Below, in pieces: positions 49,801-63,792 of a stretch of DNA of 64,000 nucleotides. Numbering within the stretch: position 1 is the stretch's first letter; every line of letters starts with the position of its first letter. Both the position numbers and the translations under genes were made by a program. Below the pieces are notes generated by a model, which saw only the letters and a list, made by a program, of their open reading frames with translations, did not search any database and was not told the origin of the DNA. This DNA comes from Saccoglossus kowalevskii (lineage: Eukaryota > Hemichordata > Enteropneusta > Harrimaniidae), in the NCBI RefSeq assembly GCF_000003605.2, contig NW_003151367.1:1-64000 (forward strand). The letters are read 5' to 3'.

Positions 49801-52328
49801 CAGCGTGAAAAGTTGGTAAAAACGTTCGAAACGTTGGCGGAGTTGCTTCTATATTTAACCTAAGTCATTGGAATGACAACCCCGCAGTTAAATTCAGAAA
49901 ACATTGAGTAAATGTCTAGAAAATGCCCCATATATAAGCAGATTATGGCAACTGCGAGCCGAAAAATCGAAGGCAAACTGCTTACAAAGTTGTTAAAAGC
50001 GATTGCAAAGTTTGTAGATTCGTTTGGAAACGGTACACAGGATATTATATTGACGGGTCGCATAGTTAAAACTTCGAAAACGTGAATAAATATTTCTTAA
50101 AATGCCGTTAAAGTAGCGTCGTGTTACTGGGAGCATGTACAGGTCATAGGTCAGTTCAAGAAGTTACTTGTGCAAACGCTATCAATTTTAAAACACTTTC
50201 AAACATAAAATAGCCGCCAATTCAGGACAATTTCAAATTACTTAAGCAGTAGTGTGGGTAAGTAATCGAACAAAATCTAAAGTTAAGCTCAATCGGGCGT
50301 GGTTAGTAGTTGCATGGGAGACTTCTTGAGTGACCTAGCTGGAGAAATATTTTTTTGTTCATCACACACATGTCAAAGATCTGAGGCAACGTTCTTGCAT
50401 CTTTTTTTTACTGTGATGTCATTTATTAATAGTAGAAAGACATGGAAATTTATTTATTTTTTCAAATTCATGAAAAGTTTTTTCAATTTTCCTATTATTT
50501 TCAAAGAACAACTTGTTGATGCTGACGGCACACAGTGCGTTTTTAGCTGTTAACGTGGCGTGAAAAGTTGCGCAAAGTGAATTCAAAGTTGTGTAAAGTG
50601 ATTGCAAAGTTTGTAGATTTATTTGTATGTTTGACCTAAGTTGTTTGCACATAAAAAACGGCAGTTGTAAAATCAAAAAATGAATAAAAGCCAGATAAAA
50701 GCAGTCTATATTAGCAGAGTATCACATGAGCTGACTGACTTTAAAATTGTTAGAAAACAGCGTGAAAAGTTGGTAAAAACGTTCGAAACGTTGGCGGAGT
50801 TGCTTCTATATTTAACCTAAGTCATTGGAATGACAACCCCGCAGTTAAATTCAGAAAACATTGAGTAAATGTCTAGAAAATGCCCCATATATAAGCAGAT
50901 TATGGCAACTGCGAGCCGAAAAATCGAAGGCAAACTGCTTACAAAGTTGTTAAAAGCGATTGCAAAGTTTGTAGATTCGTTTGGAAACGGTACACAGGAT
51001 ATTATATTGACGGGTCGCATAGTTAAAACTTCGAAAACGTGAATAAATATTTCTTAAAATGCCGTTAAAGTAGCGTCGTGTTACTGGGAGCATGTACAGG
51101 TCATAGGTCAATTCAAGAAGTTACTTGTGCAAACGGTATCAATTTTAAAACACTTTCAAACATAAAATAGCCGCCAATTCAGGACAATTTCAAATTACTT
51201 AAGCAGTAGTGTGGGTAAGTAATCGAACAAAATCTAAAGTTAAGCTCAATCGGGCGTGGTTAGTAGTTGCATGGGAGACTTCTTGAGTGACCTAGCTGGA
51301 GAATTTTTTTTTTTCATCACACACATGTCAAAGATATGAGGCAACGTTCTTGCATCTTTTTTTACTGTGATGTCATTTATTAATAGTAGAAAGACATGGA
51401 AATTTATTTATTTTTTCAAATTCATGAAAAGTTTTTTCAATTTTCCTATTATTTTCAAAGAACAACTTGTTGATGCTGACGGCACACAGTGCGTTTTTAG
51501 CTGTTAACGTGGCATGAAAAGTTGCGCAAAGTGAATTCAAAGTTGTGTAAAGTGATTGCAAAGTTTGTAGATTTATTTGTATGTTTGACCTAAGTTGTTT
51601 GCACATAAAAAACGGCAGTTGTAAAATCAAAAAATGAATAAAAGCCAGATAAAAGCAGTCTATATTAGCAGAGTATCACATGAGATGACTGACTTTAAAA
51701 TTGTTAGAAAACAGCGTGAAAAGTTGGTAAAAACGTTCGAAACGTTGGCGGAGTTGCTTCTATATTTAACCTAAGTCATTGGAATGACAACCCCGCAGTT
51801 AAATTCAGAAAACATTGAGTAAATGTCTAGAAAATGCCCCATATATAAGCAGATTATCGCAACTGCGAGCCGAAAAATCGAAGGCAAACTGCTTACAAAG
51901 TTGTTAAAAGCGATTGCAAAGTTTGTAGATTCGTTTGGAAACGGTACACAGGATATTATATTGACGGGTCGCATAGTTAAAACTTCGAAAACGTGAATAA
52001 ATATTTCTTAAAATGCCATTAAAGTAGCGTCGTGTTACTGGGAGCATGTACAGGTCATAGGTCAATTCAAGAAGTTACTTGTGCAAACGCTATCAATTTT
52101 AAAACACTTTCAAACATAAAATAGCCGCCAATTCAGGTCAATTTCTAATTACTTAAGCAGTAGTGTGGGTAAGTAATCGAACAAAATCTAAAGTTAAGCT
52201 CAATCGGGCGTGGTTAGTAGTTGCATGGGAGACTTCTTGAGTGACCTAGCTGGAGAAAGTTTTTGTTGTTCATCACACACATGTCAAAGATATGAGGCAA
52301 CGTTCTTGCATCTTTTTTTACTGTGATG
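40860..52328 (+). repeat. Twelve ordinary satellite units
   Basis: Units start at 40860, 41815, 42770, 43726, 44682, 45638, 46594, 47548, 48504, 49462, 50419 and 51373. The 47548 and 48504 units have the 'tttttccaatt / caatttg' tract. The 45638 and 46594 units, and that at 51373, share 'ggcatgaaaag' for 'ggcgtgaaaag'. The 43726, 44682 and 42770 units end with 'cgagaata'. The 47548 unit has the changed DR1 'aggtcatatgtca'. Confidence 0.95.
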
Positions 52329-54243
52329 TCATTTATTAATAGTAGAAAGACATGGAAATTTATTTATTTTTTCAAATTCATGAAAAGTTTTTTCAATTTT
52401 CCTATAATTTTCAAAGAACAACTTGTTGATGCTGACGGCACTTAGTGCGTTTTTAGCTGTTAACGTAGCGTGAAAAGTTGGGTAAAGTGAATTCAAAGTT
52501 GTGTAAAGTGATTGCAAAGTTTGTAGATTTATTTGTATGTTTGACCTAAGTTGTTTGCACATAAAAAACGGCAGTTGTAAAATCAAAAAATGAATAAAAG
52601 CCAGATAAAAGCAGTCTATATTAGCAGAGTATCACATGAGCTGACTGACTTTAAAATTGATAGAAAACAGCGTGAAAAGTTGGTAAAAAACTTTCGAAAC
52701 GTTGGCGGAGTTGCTTCTATATTTAACCTAAGTCACTGGAATGACAACCCCGCAGTTAAATTCAGAAAACATTGAGTAAATATCTAGAAAATGCCCCATA
52801 TATAAGCAGATTATCGCAACTGCGAGCCAGAAAATCGAAGGCAAACTGCTTACAAAGTTGTTAAAAGCGATTGCAAAGGTTGTAGATTCGTTTGGAAACG
52901 GTACACAGGATATCATATTGACGGGTCGCATAGTTAAAACTTCGCAAACGTGAATAAATATTTCTTAAAATGCCGTTAAAGTAGCGTCGTGTTACTGGGA
53001 GCATGTACAGGTCATAGGTCAATTCAAGAAGTTACTTGTGCAAACGCTATCAATTTTAAAACATTTTCAAACATAAAATAGCCGCCAATTCAGGTCAATT
53101 TCAAATTACTTAAGTAGTAGTGTGGGTAAGTAATCGAACAAAATCTAAAGTTAAGCTCAATCGGGCGTGGTTAGTAGTTGCATGGGAGACTTCTTGAGTT
53201 ACCTAGCTGGAGAAATTTTTTTTTGTTCATCACACACATGTCAAAGATATGAGGCAACGTTCGTGCATCTTTTTTTACTGTGAAGTCATTTATTAATAGT
53301 AGAAAGACATGGAAATTTATTTATTTTTTCAAATTCATGAAAAGTTTTTTTCAATTTTCCTATTATTTTCAAAGAACAACTTGTTGATGCTGACGGCACA
53401 TAGTGCGTGCGTTGTTAGCTGTTAACATGGCGTGAAAAGTTGCGCAAAGTGAATTCAAAGTTGTGTAAAGTGATTGTAAAGTTTGTAGATTTATTTGTAT
53501 GTTTGACCTAAGTAGTTTGCACATAAAAAACGGCAGTTGTAAAATCAAAAAATGAATAAAAGCCAGATAAAAGCAGTCTATATTAGCAGAGTATCACATG
53601 AGCTGACTGACTTTAAAATTGATAGAAAACAGCGTGAAAAGTTGGTAAAAACGTTCGAAACGTTGGCGGAGTTGCTTCTATATTTAACCTAAGTCATTGG
53701 AATGACAACCCCGCAGTTAAATTCAGAAAACATTGAGTAAATGTCTAGAAAATGCCCCATATATAAGCAGATTATCGCATCTGCGAGCCGAAAAATCGAA
53801 GGCAAACTGCTTACAAAGTTGTTAAAAGCGATTGCAAAGTTTGTAGATTCGTTTGGAAACGGTACACAGGATATTATATTGACGGGTCGCAGAGTTAAAA
53901 CTTCGAAAACGTGAATAAATATTTCTTAAAATGCCATTAAAGTAGCGTCGTGTTACTGGGAGCATGTACAGGTTATAGGTCAATTCAAGAAGTTACTTGT
54001 GCAAACGCTATCAATTTTAAAACACTTTCAAACATAAAATAGCCGCCAATTCAGGTCAATTTCAATTTATTTAAGCAGTAGTATGGGTAAGTAATTGAAC
54101 AAAATCTAAAGTTAAGCTCAATCGGGCGTGGTTAATAGTTGCATGGGAGACTTCTTGAGTGACCTAGCTGGAGAATTTTTTTTTTCATCACACACATGTC
54201 AAAGATATGAGGCAACGTTCTTGCATCTTTTTTTACTGTGATG
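52329..54243 (+). repeat. Two diverged units, right-hand copy of the duplicated block
   Basis: Units start at 52329 and 53286. From about 52688 to 53690 they repeat the private variants of 17463-18475 in the same order, at an offset of about 35225 bp. Unlike the left copy, this one has none of the clustered one-base losses. The 52329 unit starts with 'aacgtagcgtg' and 'agttgggtaaag', shared with the unit at 6590. The DR1 near 53972 is changed ('aggttataggtca'). Confidence 0.93.
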
Positions 54244-57200
54244 TCATTTATTAATAGTAGAAAGACATGGAAATTTATTTATTTTTTCAAATTCATGAAA
54301 AGATTTTTCAATTTTCCTATTATTTTCAAAGAACAACTTGTTGATGCTGACGGCACACAGTGCGTTTTTAGCTGTTAACGTGGCATGAAAAGTTGCGCAA
54401 AGTGAATTCAAAGTTGTGTAAAGTGATTGCAAAGTTTGTAGATTTATTTGTATGTTTGACCTAAGTTGTTTGCACATAAAAAACGGCAGTTGTAAAATCA
54501 AAAAATGAATAAAAGCCAGATAAAAGCAGTCTATATTAGCAGAGTATCACATGAGCTGACTGACTTTAAAATTGTTAGAAAACAGCGTGAAAAGTTGGTA
54601 AAAACGTTCGAAACGTTGGCGGAGTTGCTTCTATATTTAACCTAAGTCATTGGAATGACAACCCCGCAGTTAAATTCAGAAAACATTGAGTAAATGTCTA
54701 GAAAATGCCCCATATATAAGCAGATTATCGCAACTGCGAGCCGAAAAATCGAAGGCAAACTGCTTACAAAGTTGTTAAAAGCGATTGCAAAGTTTGTAGA
54801 TTCGTTTGGAAACGGTACACAGGATATTATATTGACGGGTCGCATAGTTAAAACTTCGAAAACGTGAATAAATATTTCTTAAAATGCCGTTAAAGTAGCG
54901 TCGTGTTACTGGGAGCATGTACAGGTCATAGGTCAATTCAAGAAGTTACTTGTGCAAACGCTATCAATTTTAAAACACTTTCAAACATAAAATAGCCGCC
55001 AATTCAGGACAATTTCAAATTACTTAAGCAGTAGTGTGGGTAAGTAATCGAACAAAATCTAAAGTTAAGCTCAATCGGGCGTGGTTAGTAGTTGCATGGG
55101 AGACTTCTTGAGTGACCTAGCTGGAGAAATTTTATTTGTTCATCACACACATGTCAAAGATATGAGGCAACGTTCTTGCATCTTTTTTTACTGTGATGTC
55201 ATTTATTAATAGTAGAAAGACATGGAAATTTATTTATTTTTTCAAATTCATGAAATGTTTTTCCAATTTTCCTATTATTTTCAAAGAACAATTTGTTGAT
55301 GCTGACGGCACACAGTGCGTTTTTAGCTGTTAACGTGGCGTGAAAAGTTGCGCAAAGTGAATTCAAAGTTGTGTAAAGTGATTGCAAAGTTTGTAGATTT
55401 ATTTGTATGTTTGACCTAAGTTGTTTGCACATAAAAAACGGCAGTTGTAAAATAAAAAAATGAATAAAAGCCAGATAAAAGCAGTCTATATTAGCAGAGT
55501 ATCACATGAGCTGACTGACTTTAAAATTGTTAGAAAACAGCGTGAAAAGTTGGTAAAAACGTTCGAAACGTTGGCGGAGTTGCTTCTATATTTAACCTAA
55601 GTCATTGGAATGACAACCCCGCAGTTAAATTCAGAAAACATTGAGTAAATGTCTAGAAAATGCCCCATATATAAGCAGATTATCGCAACTGCGAGCCGAA
55701 AAATCGAAGGCAAACTGCTTACAAAGTTGTTAAAAGCGATTGCAAAGTTTGTAGATTCGTTTGGAAACGGTACACAGGATATTATATTGACGGGTCGCAT
55801 AGTTAAAACTTCGAAAACGTGAATAAATATTTCTTAAAATGCCGTAAAGTAGCGTCGTGTTACTGGGAGCATGTACAGGTCATACGTCAATTCAAGAAGT
55901 TACTTGTGCAAACGCTATCAATTTTAAAACACTTTCAAACATAAAATAGCCGCCAATTCATTTCAATTTCAAATTACTTAAGCAGTAGTGTGGGTAAGTA
56001 ATCGAACAAAATCTAAAGTTAAGCTCAATCGGGCGTGGTTATTAGTTGCATGGGAGACTTCTTGAGTGACCTAGTTGGAGAAAGTTTTTTTTGTTCATCA
56101 CACACATGTCAAAGATATGAGGCAACGTTCTTGCATCTTTTTTTACTGTGATGTCATTTATTAATAGTAGAAAGACATGGCAATTTATTTATTTTTTCAA
56201 ATTCATGAAAAGTTTTTTCAATTTTCTTATTATTTTCAAAGAACAACTTGTTGATGCTGACGGCACACAGTGCGTTTTTAGCTGTTAACGTGGCATGAAA
56301 AGTTGCGCAAAGTGAATTCAAAGTTGTGTAAAGTGATTGCAAAGTTTGTAGATTTATTTGTATGTTTGACCTAAGTTGTTTGCACATAAAAAACGGCAGT
56401 TGTAAAATCAAAAAAATGAATAAAAGCCAGATAAAAGCAGTCTATATTAGCAGAGTATCACATGAGCTGACTGACTTTAAAATTGTTAGAAAACAGCGTG
56501 AAAAGTTGGTAAAAACGTTCGAAACGTTGGCGGAGTTGCTTCTATATTTAACCTAAGTCATTGGAATGACAACCCCGCAGTTAAATTCAGAAAACATTGA
56601 GTAAATGTCTAGAAAATGCCCCATATATAAGCAGATTATGGCAACTGCGAGCCGAAAAATCGAAGGCAAACTGCTTACAAAGTTGTTAAAAGCGATTGCA
56701 AAGTTTGTAGATTCGTTTGGAAACGGTACACAGGATATTATATTGACGGGTCGCATAGTTAAAACTTCGAAAACGTGAATAAATATTTCTTAAAATGCCG
56801 TTAAAGTAGCGTCGTGTTACTGGGAGCATGTACAGGTCATAGGTCAATTCAAGAAGTTACTTGTGCAAACGCTATCAATTTTAAAACACTTTCAAACATA
56901 AAATAGCCGCCAATTCATTTCAATTTCAAATTACTTAAGCAGTAGTGTGGGTAAGTAATCGAACAAAATCTAAAGTAAAGCTCAATCGGGCGTGGTTAGT
57001 AGTTGCATGGGAGACTTCTTGAGTGACCTAGCTGGAGAAATTTTTTTTTGTTCATCACACACATGTCAAAGATATGAGGCAACGTTCTTGCATCTTTTTT
57101 TACTGTGATGTCATTTATTAATAGTAGAAAGAAATGGAAATTTATTTATTTTTTCAAATTCATGAAAAGTGTTTTCAATTTTCCTATTATTTTCAAAGAA

Positions 57201-59978
57201 CAACTTGTTGATGCTGACGGCACACAGTGCGTTTTTAGCTGTTAACGTGGCGTGAAAAGTTGCGCAAAGTGAATTCAAAGTTGTGTAAAGTGATTGCAAA
57301 GTTTGTAGATTTATTTGTATGTTTGACCTAAGTTGTTTGCACATAAAAAACGGCAGTTGTAAAATCAAAAAATGAATAAAAGCCAGATAAAAGCAGTCTA
57401 TATTAGCAGAGTATCGCATGAGCTGACTGACTTTAAAATTGATAGAAAACAGCGTGAAAAGTTGGTAAAAAACGTTCGAAACGTTGGCGGAGTTGCTTCT
57501 ATATTTAACCTAAGTCATTGGAATGACAACCCCGCAGTTAAATTCAGAAAACATTGAGTAAATGTCTAGAAAATGCCCCATATATAAGCAGATTATGGCA
57601 ACTGCGAGCCGAAAAATCGAAGGCAAACTGCTTACAAAGTTGTTAAAAGCGATTGCAAAGTTTGTAGATTCGTTTGGAAACGGTACACAGGATATTATAT
57701 TGACGGGTCGCATAGTTAAAACTTCGAAAACGTGAATAAATATTTCTTAAAATGCCGTTAAAGTAGCGTCGTGTTACTGGGAGCATGTACAGGTCATAGG
57801 TCAATTCAAGAAGTTACTTGTGCAAACGCTATCAATTTTAAAACACTTTCAAACATAAAATAGCCGCCAATTCAGGACAATTTCAAATTACTTAAGCAGT
57901 AGTGTGGGTAAGTAATCGAACAAAATCTAAAGTTAAGCTCAATCGGGCGTGGTTAGTAGTTGCATGGGAGACTTCTTGAGTGACCTAGCTGGAGAAATAT
58001 TTTTTTGTTCATCACACACATGTCAAAGATCTGAGGCAACGTTCTTGCATCTTTTTTTTACTGTGATGTCATTTATTAATAGTAGAAAGACATGGAAATT
58101 TATTTATTTTTTCAAATTCATGAAAAGTTTTTTCAATTTTCCTATTATTTTCAAAGAACAACTTGTTGATGCTGACGGCACACAGTGCGTTTTTAGCTGT
58201 TAACGTGGCGTGAAAAGTTGCGCAAAGTGAATTCAAAGTTGTGTAAAGTGATTGCAAAGTTTGTAGATTTATTTGTATGTTTGACCTAAGTTGTTTGCAC
58301 ATAAAAAACGGCAGTTGTAAAATCAAAAAATGAATAAAAGCCAGATAAAAGCAGTCTATATTAGCAGAGTATCACATGAGCTGACTGACTTTAAAATTGT
58401 TAGAAAACAGCGTGAAAAGTTGGTAAAAACGTTCGAAACGTTGGCGGAGTTGCTTCTATATTTAACCTAAGTCATTGGAATGACAACCCCGCTGTTAAAT
58501 TCAGAAAACATTGAGTAAATGTCTAGAAAATGCCCCATATATAAGCAGATTATCGCAACTGCGAGCCGAAAAATCGAAGGCAAACTGCTTACAAAGTTGT
58601 TAAAAGCGATTGCAAAGTTTGTAGATTCGTTTGGAAACGGTACACAGGATATTATATTGACGGGTCGCATAGTTAAAACTTCGAAAACGAGAATAAATAT
58701 TTCTTAAAATGCCGTTAAAGTAGCGTCGTGTTACTGGGAGCATGTACAGGTCATAGGTCAATTCAAGAAGTTACTTGTGCAAACGCTATCAATTTTAAAA
58801 CACTTTCAAACATAAAATAGCCGCCAATTCAGAACAATTTCAAATTACTTAAGCAGTAGTGTGGGTAAGTAATCGAACAAAATCTAAAGTTAAGCTCAAT
58901 CGGGCGTGGTTAGTAGTTGCATGGCAGACTTCTTGAGTGACCTAGCTGGAGAAATTTTTTTTGTTCATCACACACATGTCAAAGATATGAGGCAACGTTC
59001 TTGCATCTTTTTTTACTGTGATGTCATTTATTAATAGTAGAAAGACATGGAAATTTATTTATTTTTTCAAATTCATGAAAAGTTTTTCCAATTTTCCTAT
59101 TATTTTCAAAGAACAATTTGTTGATGCTGATGGCACACAGTGCGTTTTTAGCTGTTAACGTGGCGTGAAAAGTTGCGCAAAGTGAATTCAAAGTTGTGTA
59201 AAGTGATTGCAAAGTTTGTAGATTTATTTGTATGTTTGACCTAAGTTGTTTGCACATAAAAAACGGCAGTTGTAAAATCAAAAAATGAATAAAAGCCAGA
59301 TAAAAGCAGTCTATATTAGCAGAGTATCACATGAGCTGACTGACTTTAAAATTGTTAGAAAACAGCGTGAAAAGTTGGTAAAAACGTTCGAAACGTTGGC
59401 GGAGTTGCTTCTATATTTAACCTAAGTCATTGGAATGACAACCCCGCAGTTAAATTCAGAAAACATTGAGTAAATGTCTAGAAAATGCCCCATATATAAG
59501 CAGATTATCGCAACTGCGAGCCGAAAAATCGAAGGCAAACTGCTTACAAAGTTGTTAAAAGCGATTGCAAAGTTTGTAGATTCGTTTGGAAACGGTACAC
59601 AGGATATTATATTGACGGGTCGCATAGTTAAAACTTCGAAAACGAGAATAAATATTTCTTAAAATGCCGTTAAAGTAGCGTCGTGTTACTGGGAGCATGT
59701 ACAGGTCATAGGTCAATTCAAGAAGTTACTTGTGCAAACGCTATCAATTTTAAAACACTTTCAAACATAAAATAGCCGCCAATTCAGAACAATTTCAAAT
59801 TACTTAAGCAGTAGTGTGGGTAAGTAATCGAACAAAATCTAAAGTTAAGCTCAATCGGGCGTGGTTAGTAGTTGCATGGGAGACTTCTTGAGTGACCTAG
59901 CTGGAGAAATTTTATTTGTTCATCACACACATGTCAAAGATATGAGGCAACGTTCTTGCATCTTTTTTTACTGTGATG
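54244..59978 (+). repeat. Six ordinary satellite units
   Basis: Units start at 54244, 55199, 56154, 57111, 58069 and 59024. The 54244 and 56154 units carry 'ggcatgaaaag'. The 57111 unit carries 'attgatagaaaa' with 'gtaaaaaacg'. The 55199 and 59024 units have the 'caatttg' tract. The 58069 and 59024 units share a 'cagaacaatt' subtype site, found nowhere else that I saw. Confidence 0.95.
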
Positions 59979-61888
59979 TCATTTATTAATAGTAGAAAGA
60001 CATGGAAATTTATTTATTTTTTCAAATTCATGAAAAGTTTTTCCAATTTTCCTATTATTTTCAAAGAACAATTTGTTGATGCTGACGGCACACAGTGCGT
60101 TTTTAGCTGTTAACGTGGCGTGAAAAGTAGCGCAAAGTGAATTCAAAGTTGTGTAAAGTGATTGCAAAGTTTGTAGATTTATTTGTATGTTTGACCTAAG
60201 TTGTTTGCACATAAAAAACGGCAGTTGTAAAATCAAAAAATGAATAAAAGCCAGATAAAAGCAGTCTATATTAGCAGAGTATCACATGAACTGACTGACT
60301 TTAAAATTGTTAGAAAACAGCGTGAAAAGTTGGTAAAAACGTTCGAAACGTTGGCGGAGTTGCTTCTATATTTAACCTAAGTCATTGGAATGACAACCCC
60401 GCAGTTAAATTCAGAAAACATTGAGTAAATGTCTAGAAAATGCCCCATATATAAGCAGATTATCGCAACTGCGAGCCGAAAAATCGAAGGCAAACTGCTT
60501 ACAAAGTTGTTAAAAGCGATTGCAAAGTTTGTAGATTCGTTTGGAAACGGTACACAGGATATTATATTGACGGGTCGCATAGTTAAAACTTCGAAAACGT
60601 GAATAAATATTTCTTAAAATGCCGTTAAAGTAGCGTCGTGTTACTGGGAGCATGTACAGGTCATAGGTCAATTCAAGAAGTTACTTGTGCAAACGCTATC
60701 AATTTTAAAACACTTTCAAACATAAAATAGCCGCCAATTCATTTCAATTTCAAATTACTTAAGCAGTAGTGTGGGTAAGTAATCGAACAAAATCTAAAGT
60801 TAAGCTCAATCGGGCGTGGTTAGTAGTTGCATGGGAGACTTCTTGAGTGACCTAGCTGGAGAAATTTTATTTGTTCATCACACACATGTCAAAGATATGA
60901 GGCAACGTTCTTGCATCTTTTTTTACTGTGATGTCATTTATTAATAGTAGAAAGACATGGAAATTTATTTATTTTTTCAAATTCATGAAAAGTTTTTCCA
61001 ATTTTCCTATTATTTTCAAAGAACAATTTGTTGATGCTGACGGCACACAGTGCGTTTTTAGCTGTTAACGTGGCGTGAAAAGTAGCGCAAAGTGAATTCA
61101 AAGTTGTGTAAAGTGATTGCAAAGTTTGTAGATTTATTTGTATGTTTGACCTAAGTTGTTTGCACATAAAAAACGGCAGTTGTAAAATCAAAAAATGAAT
61201 AAAAGCCAGATAAAAGCAGTCTATATTAGCAGAGTATCACATGAACTGACTGACTTTAAAATTGTTAGAAAACAGCGTGAAAAGTTGGTAAAAACGTTCG
61301 AAACGTTGGCGGAGTTGCTTCTATATTTAACCTAAGTCATTGGAATGACAACCCCGCAGTTAAATTCAGAAAACATTGAGTAAATGTCTAGAAAATGCTC
61401 CATATATAAGCAGATTATCGCAACTGCGAGCCGAAAAATCGAAGGCAAACTGCTTACAAAGTTGTTAAAAGCGATTGCAAAGTTTGTAGATTCGTTTGGA
61501 AATGGTACACAGGATATTATATTGACGGGTCGCATAGTTAAAACTTCGAAAACGTGAATAAATATTTCTTAAAATGCCGTTAAAGTAGCGTCGTGTTACT
61601 GGGAGCATGTACAGGTCATAGGTCAATTCAAGAAGTTACTTGTGCAAACGCTATCAATTTTAAAACAGTTTCAAACATAAAATAGCCGCCAATTCACGAC
61701 AATTTCAAATTACTTAAGCAGTAGTGTGGGTAAGTAATCGAACAAAATCTAAAGTTAAGCTCAATCGGGCGTGGTTAGTAGTTGCATGGGAGACTTCTTG
61801 AGTGACCTAGCTGGAGAATTTTTTTTTGTTCATCACACACATGTCAAAGATATGAGGCAACGTTCTTGCATCTTTTTTTACTGTGATG
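59979..61888 (+). repeat. Recent duplicate pair of satellite units
   Basis: Units at 59979 and 60934 are adjacent and share two private changes, 'aaaagtagcgc' (60125, 61080) and 'catgaactgac' (60286, 61241), not seen in other units. They also share the 'gaaattttatttg' T-run and the 'tttttccaatt / caatttg' tract. This fits recent one-unit unequal exchange. Confidence 0.9.
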
Positions 61889-63792
61889 TCATTTATTAAT
61901 AGTAGAAAGACATGGAAATTTATTTATTTTTTCAAATTCATGAAAAGTTTTTTCAATTTTCCTATTATTTTCAAAGAACAATTTGTTGATGCTGACGGCA
62001 CACAGTGCGTTTTTAGCTGTTAACGTGGCGTGAAAAGTTGCGCAAAGTGAATTCAAAGTTGTGTAAAGTGATTGCAAGTTTGTAGATTTATTTGTATGTT
62101 TGACCTAAGTTGTTTGCACATAAAAAACGGCAGTGTAAATCAAAAATGAATAAAAGCCAGATAAAAGCAGTCTATATTAGCAGAATATCACATGAGCTGA
62201 CTGACTTTAAAATTGTTAGAAAACAGCGTGAAAAGTTGGTAAAAACGTTCGAAACGTTGGCGGAGTTGCTTCTATATTTAACATAAGTCATTGGAATGAC
62301 AACCCCGCAGTTAAATTCAGAAAACATTGAGTAAATGTCTAGAAAATGCCCCATATATAAGCAGATTATCGCAACTGCGAGCCGAAAAATCGAAGGCAAA
62401 CTGCTTACAAAGTTGTTAAAAGCGATTGCAAAGTTTGTAGATTCGTTTGGAAACGGTACACAGGATATTATATTGACGGGTCGCATAGTTAAAACTTCGA
62501 AAACGTGAATAAATATTTCTTAAAATGCCGTTAAAGTAGCGTCGTGTTACTGGGAGCATGTACAGGTCATAGGTCAATTCAAGAAGTTACTTGTGCAAAC
62601 GCTATCAATTTTAAAACACTTTCAAACATAAAATAGCCGCCAATTCTGGACAATTTCAAATTATTTAAGCAGTAGCGTGGGTAAGTAATCGAACAAAATC
62701 TAAAGTTAAGCTCAATCGGGCGTGGTTAGTAGTTGCATGGGAGACTTCTTGAGTGACCTAGCTGGAGAAATTTTATTTGTTCATCACACACATGTCAAAG
62801 ATATGAGGCAACGTTCTTGCATCTTTTTTTACTGTGATGTCATTTATTAATAGTAGAAAGACATGGAAATTTATTTATTTTTTCAAATTCATGAAAAGTT
62901 TTTCCAATTTTCCTATTATTTTCAAAGAACAATTTGTTGATGCTGACGGCACACAGTGCGTTTTTAGCTGTTAACGTGGCGTGAAAAGTTGCGCAAAGTG
63001 AATTCAAAGTTGTGTAAAGTGATTGCAAAGTTTGTAGATTTATTTGTATGTTTGACCTAAGTTGTTTGCACATAAAAAACGGCAGTTGTAAAATCAAAAA
63101 ATGAATAAAAGCCAGATAAAAGCAGTCTATATTAGCAGAGTATCACATGAGCTGACTGACTTTAAAATTGTTAGAAAACAGCGTGAAAAGTTGGTAAAAA
63201 CGTTCGAAACGTTGGCGGAGTTGCTTCTATATTTAACCTAAGTCATTGGAATGACAACCCCGCAGTTAAATTCAGAAAACATTGAGTAAATGTCTAGAAA
63301 ATGCCCCACATATAAGCAGATTATGGCAACTGCGAGCCGAAAAATCGAAGACAAACTGCTTACAAAGTTGTTAAAAGCGATTGCAAAGTTTGTAGATTCG
63401 TTTGGAAACGGTACACAGGATATTATATTGACGGGTCGCATAGTTAAAACTTCGAAAACGTGAATAAATATTTCTTAAAATGCCGTTAAAGTAGCGTCGT
63501 GTTACTGGGAGCATGTACAGGTCATAGGTCAATTCAAGAAGTTACTTGTGCAAACGCTATCAATTGTAAAACACTTTCAAACATAAAATAGCCGCCAATT
63601 CAGGCCAATTTCAAATTACTTAAGCAGTAGTGTGGGTAAGTAATCGAACAAAATCTAAAGTTAAGCTCAATCGGGCGTGATAGTAGTTGCATGGAGACTT
63701 CTTGAGTGACCTAGCTGGAGAAATTGTTTTTGTTCATCACACACATGTCAAAGAATCTGAGGCAACGTTCTTGCATCTTTTTTTACTGTGAT
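61889..63792 (+). repeat. Two satellite units, partly with small losses
   Basis: Units start at 61889 and 62840. The first has one-base losses at 62075-62150 ('gattgcaagtttg', 'cagtgtaaatc'). The second shares 'ccccacatata' and 'gaagacaaac' with the 15198 unit, but its DR1 is intact, so the variant set is recombined. One-base changes appear again at 63678-63760. Confidence 0.92.
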
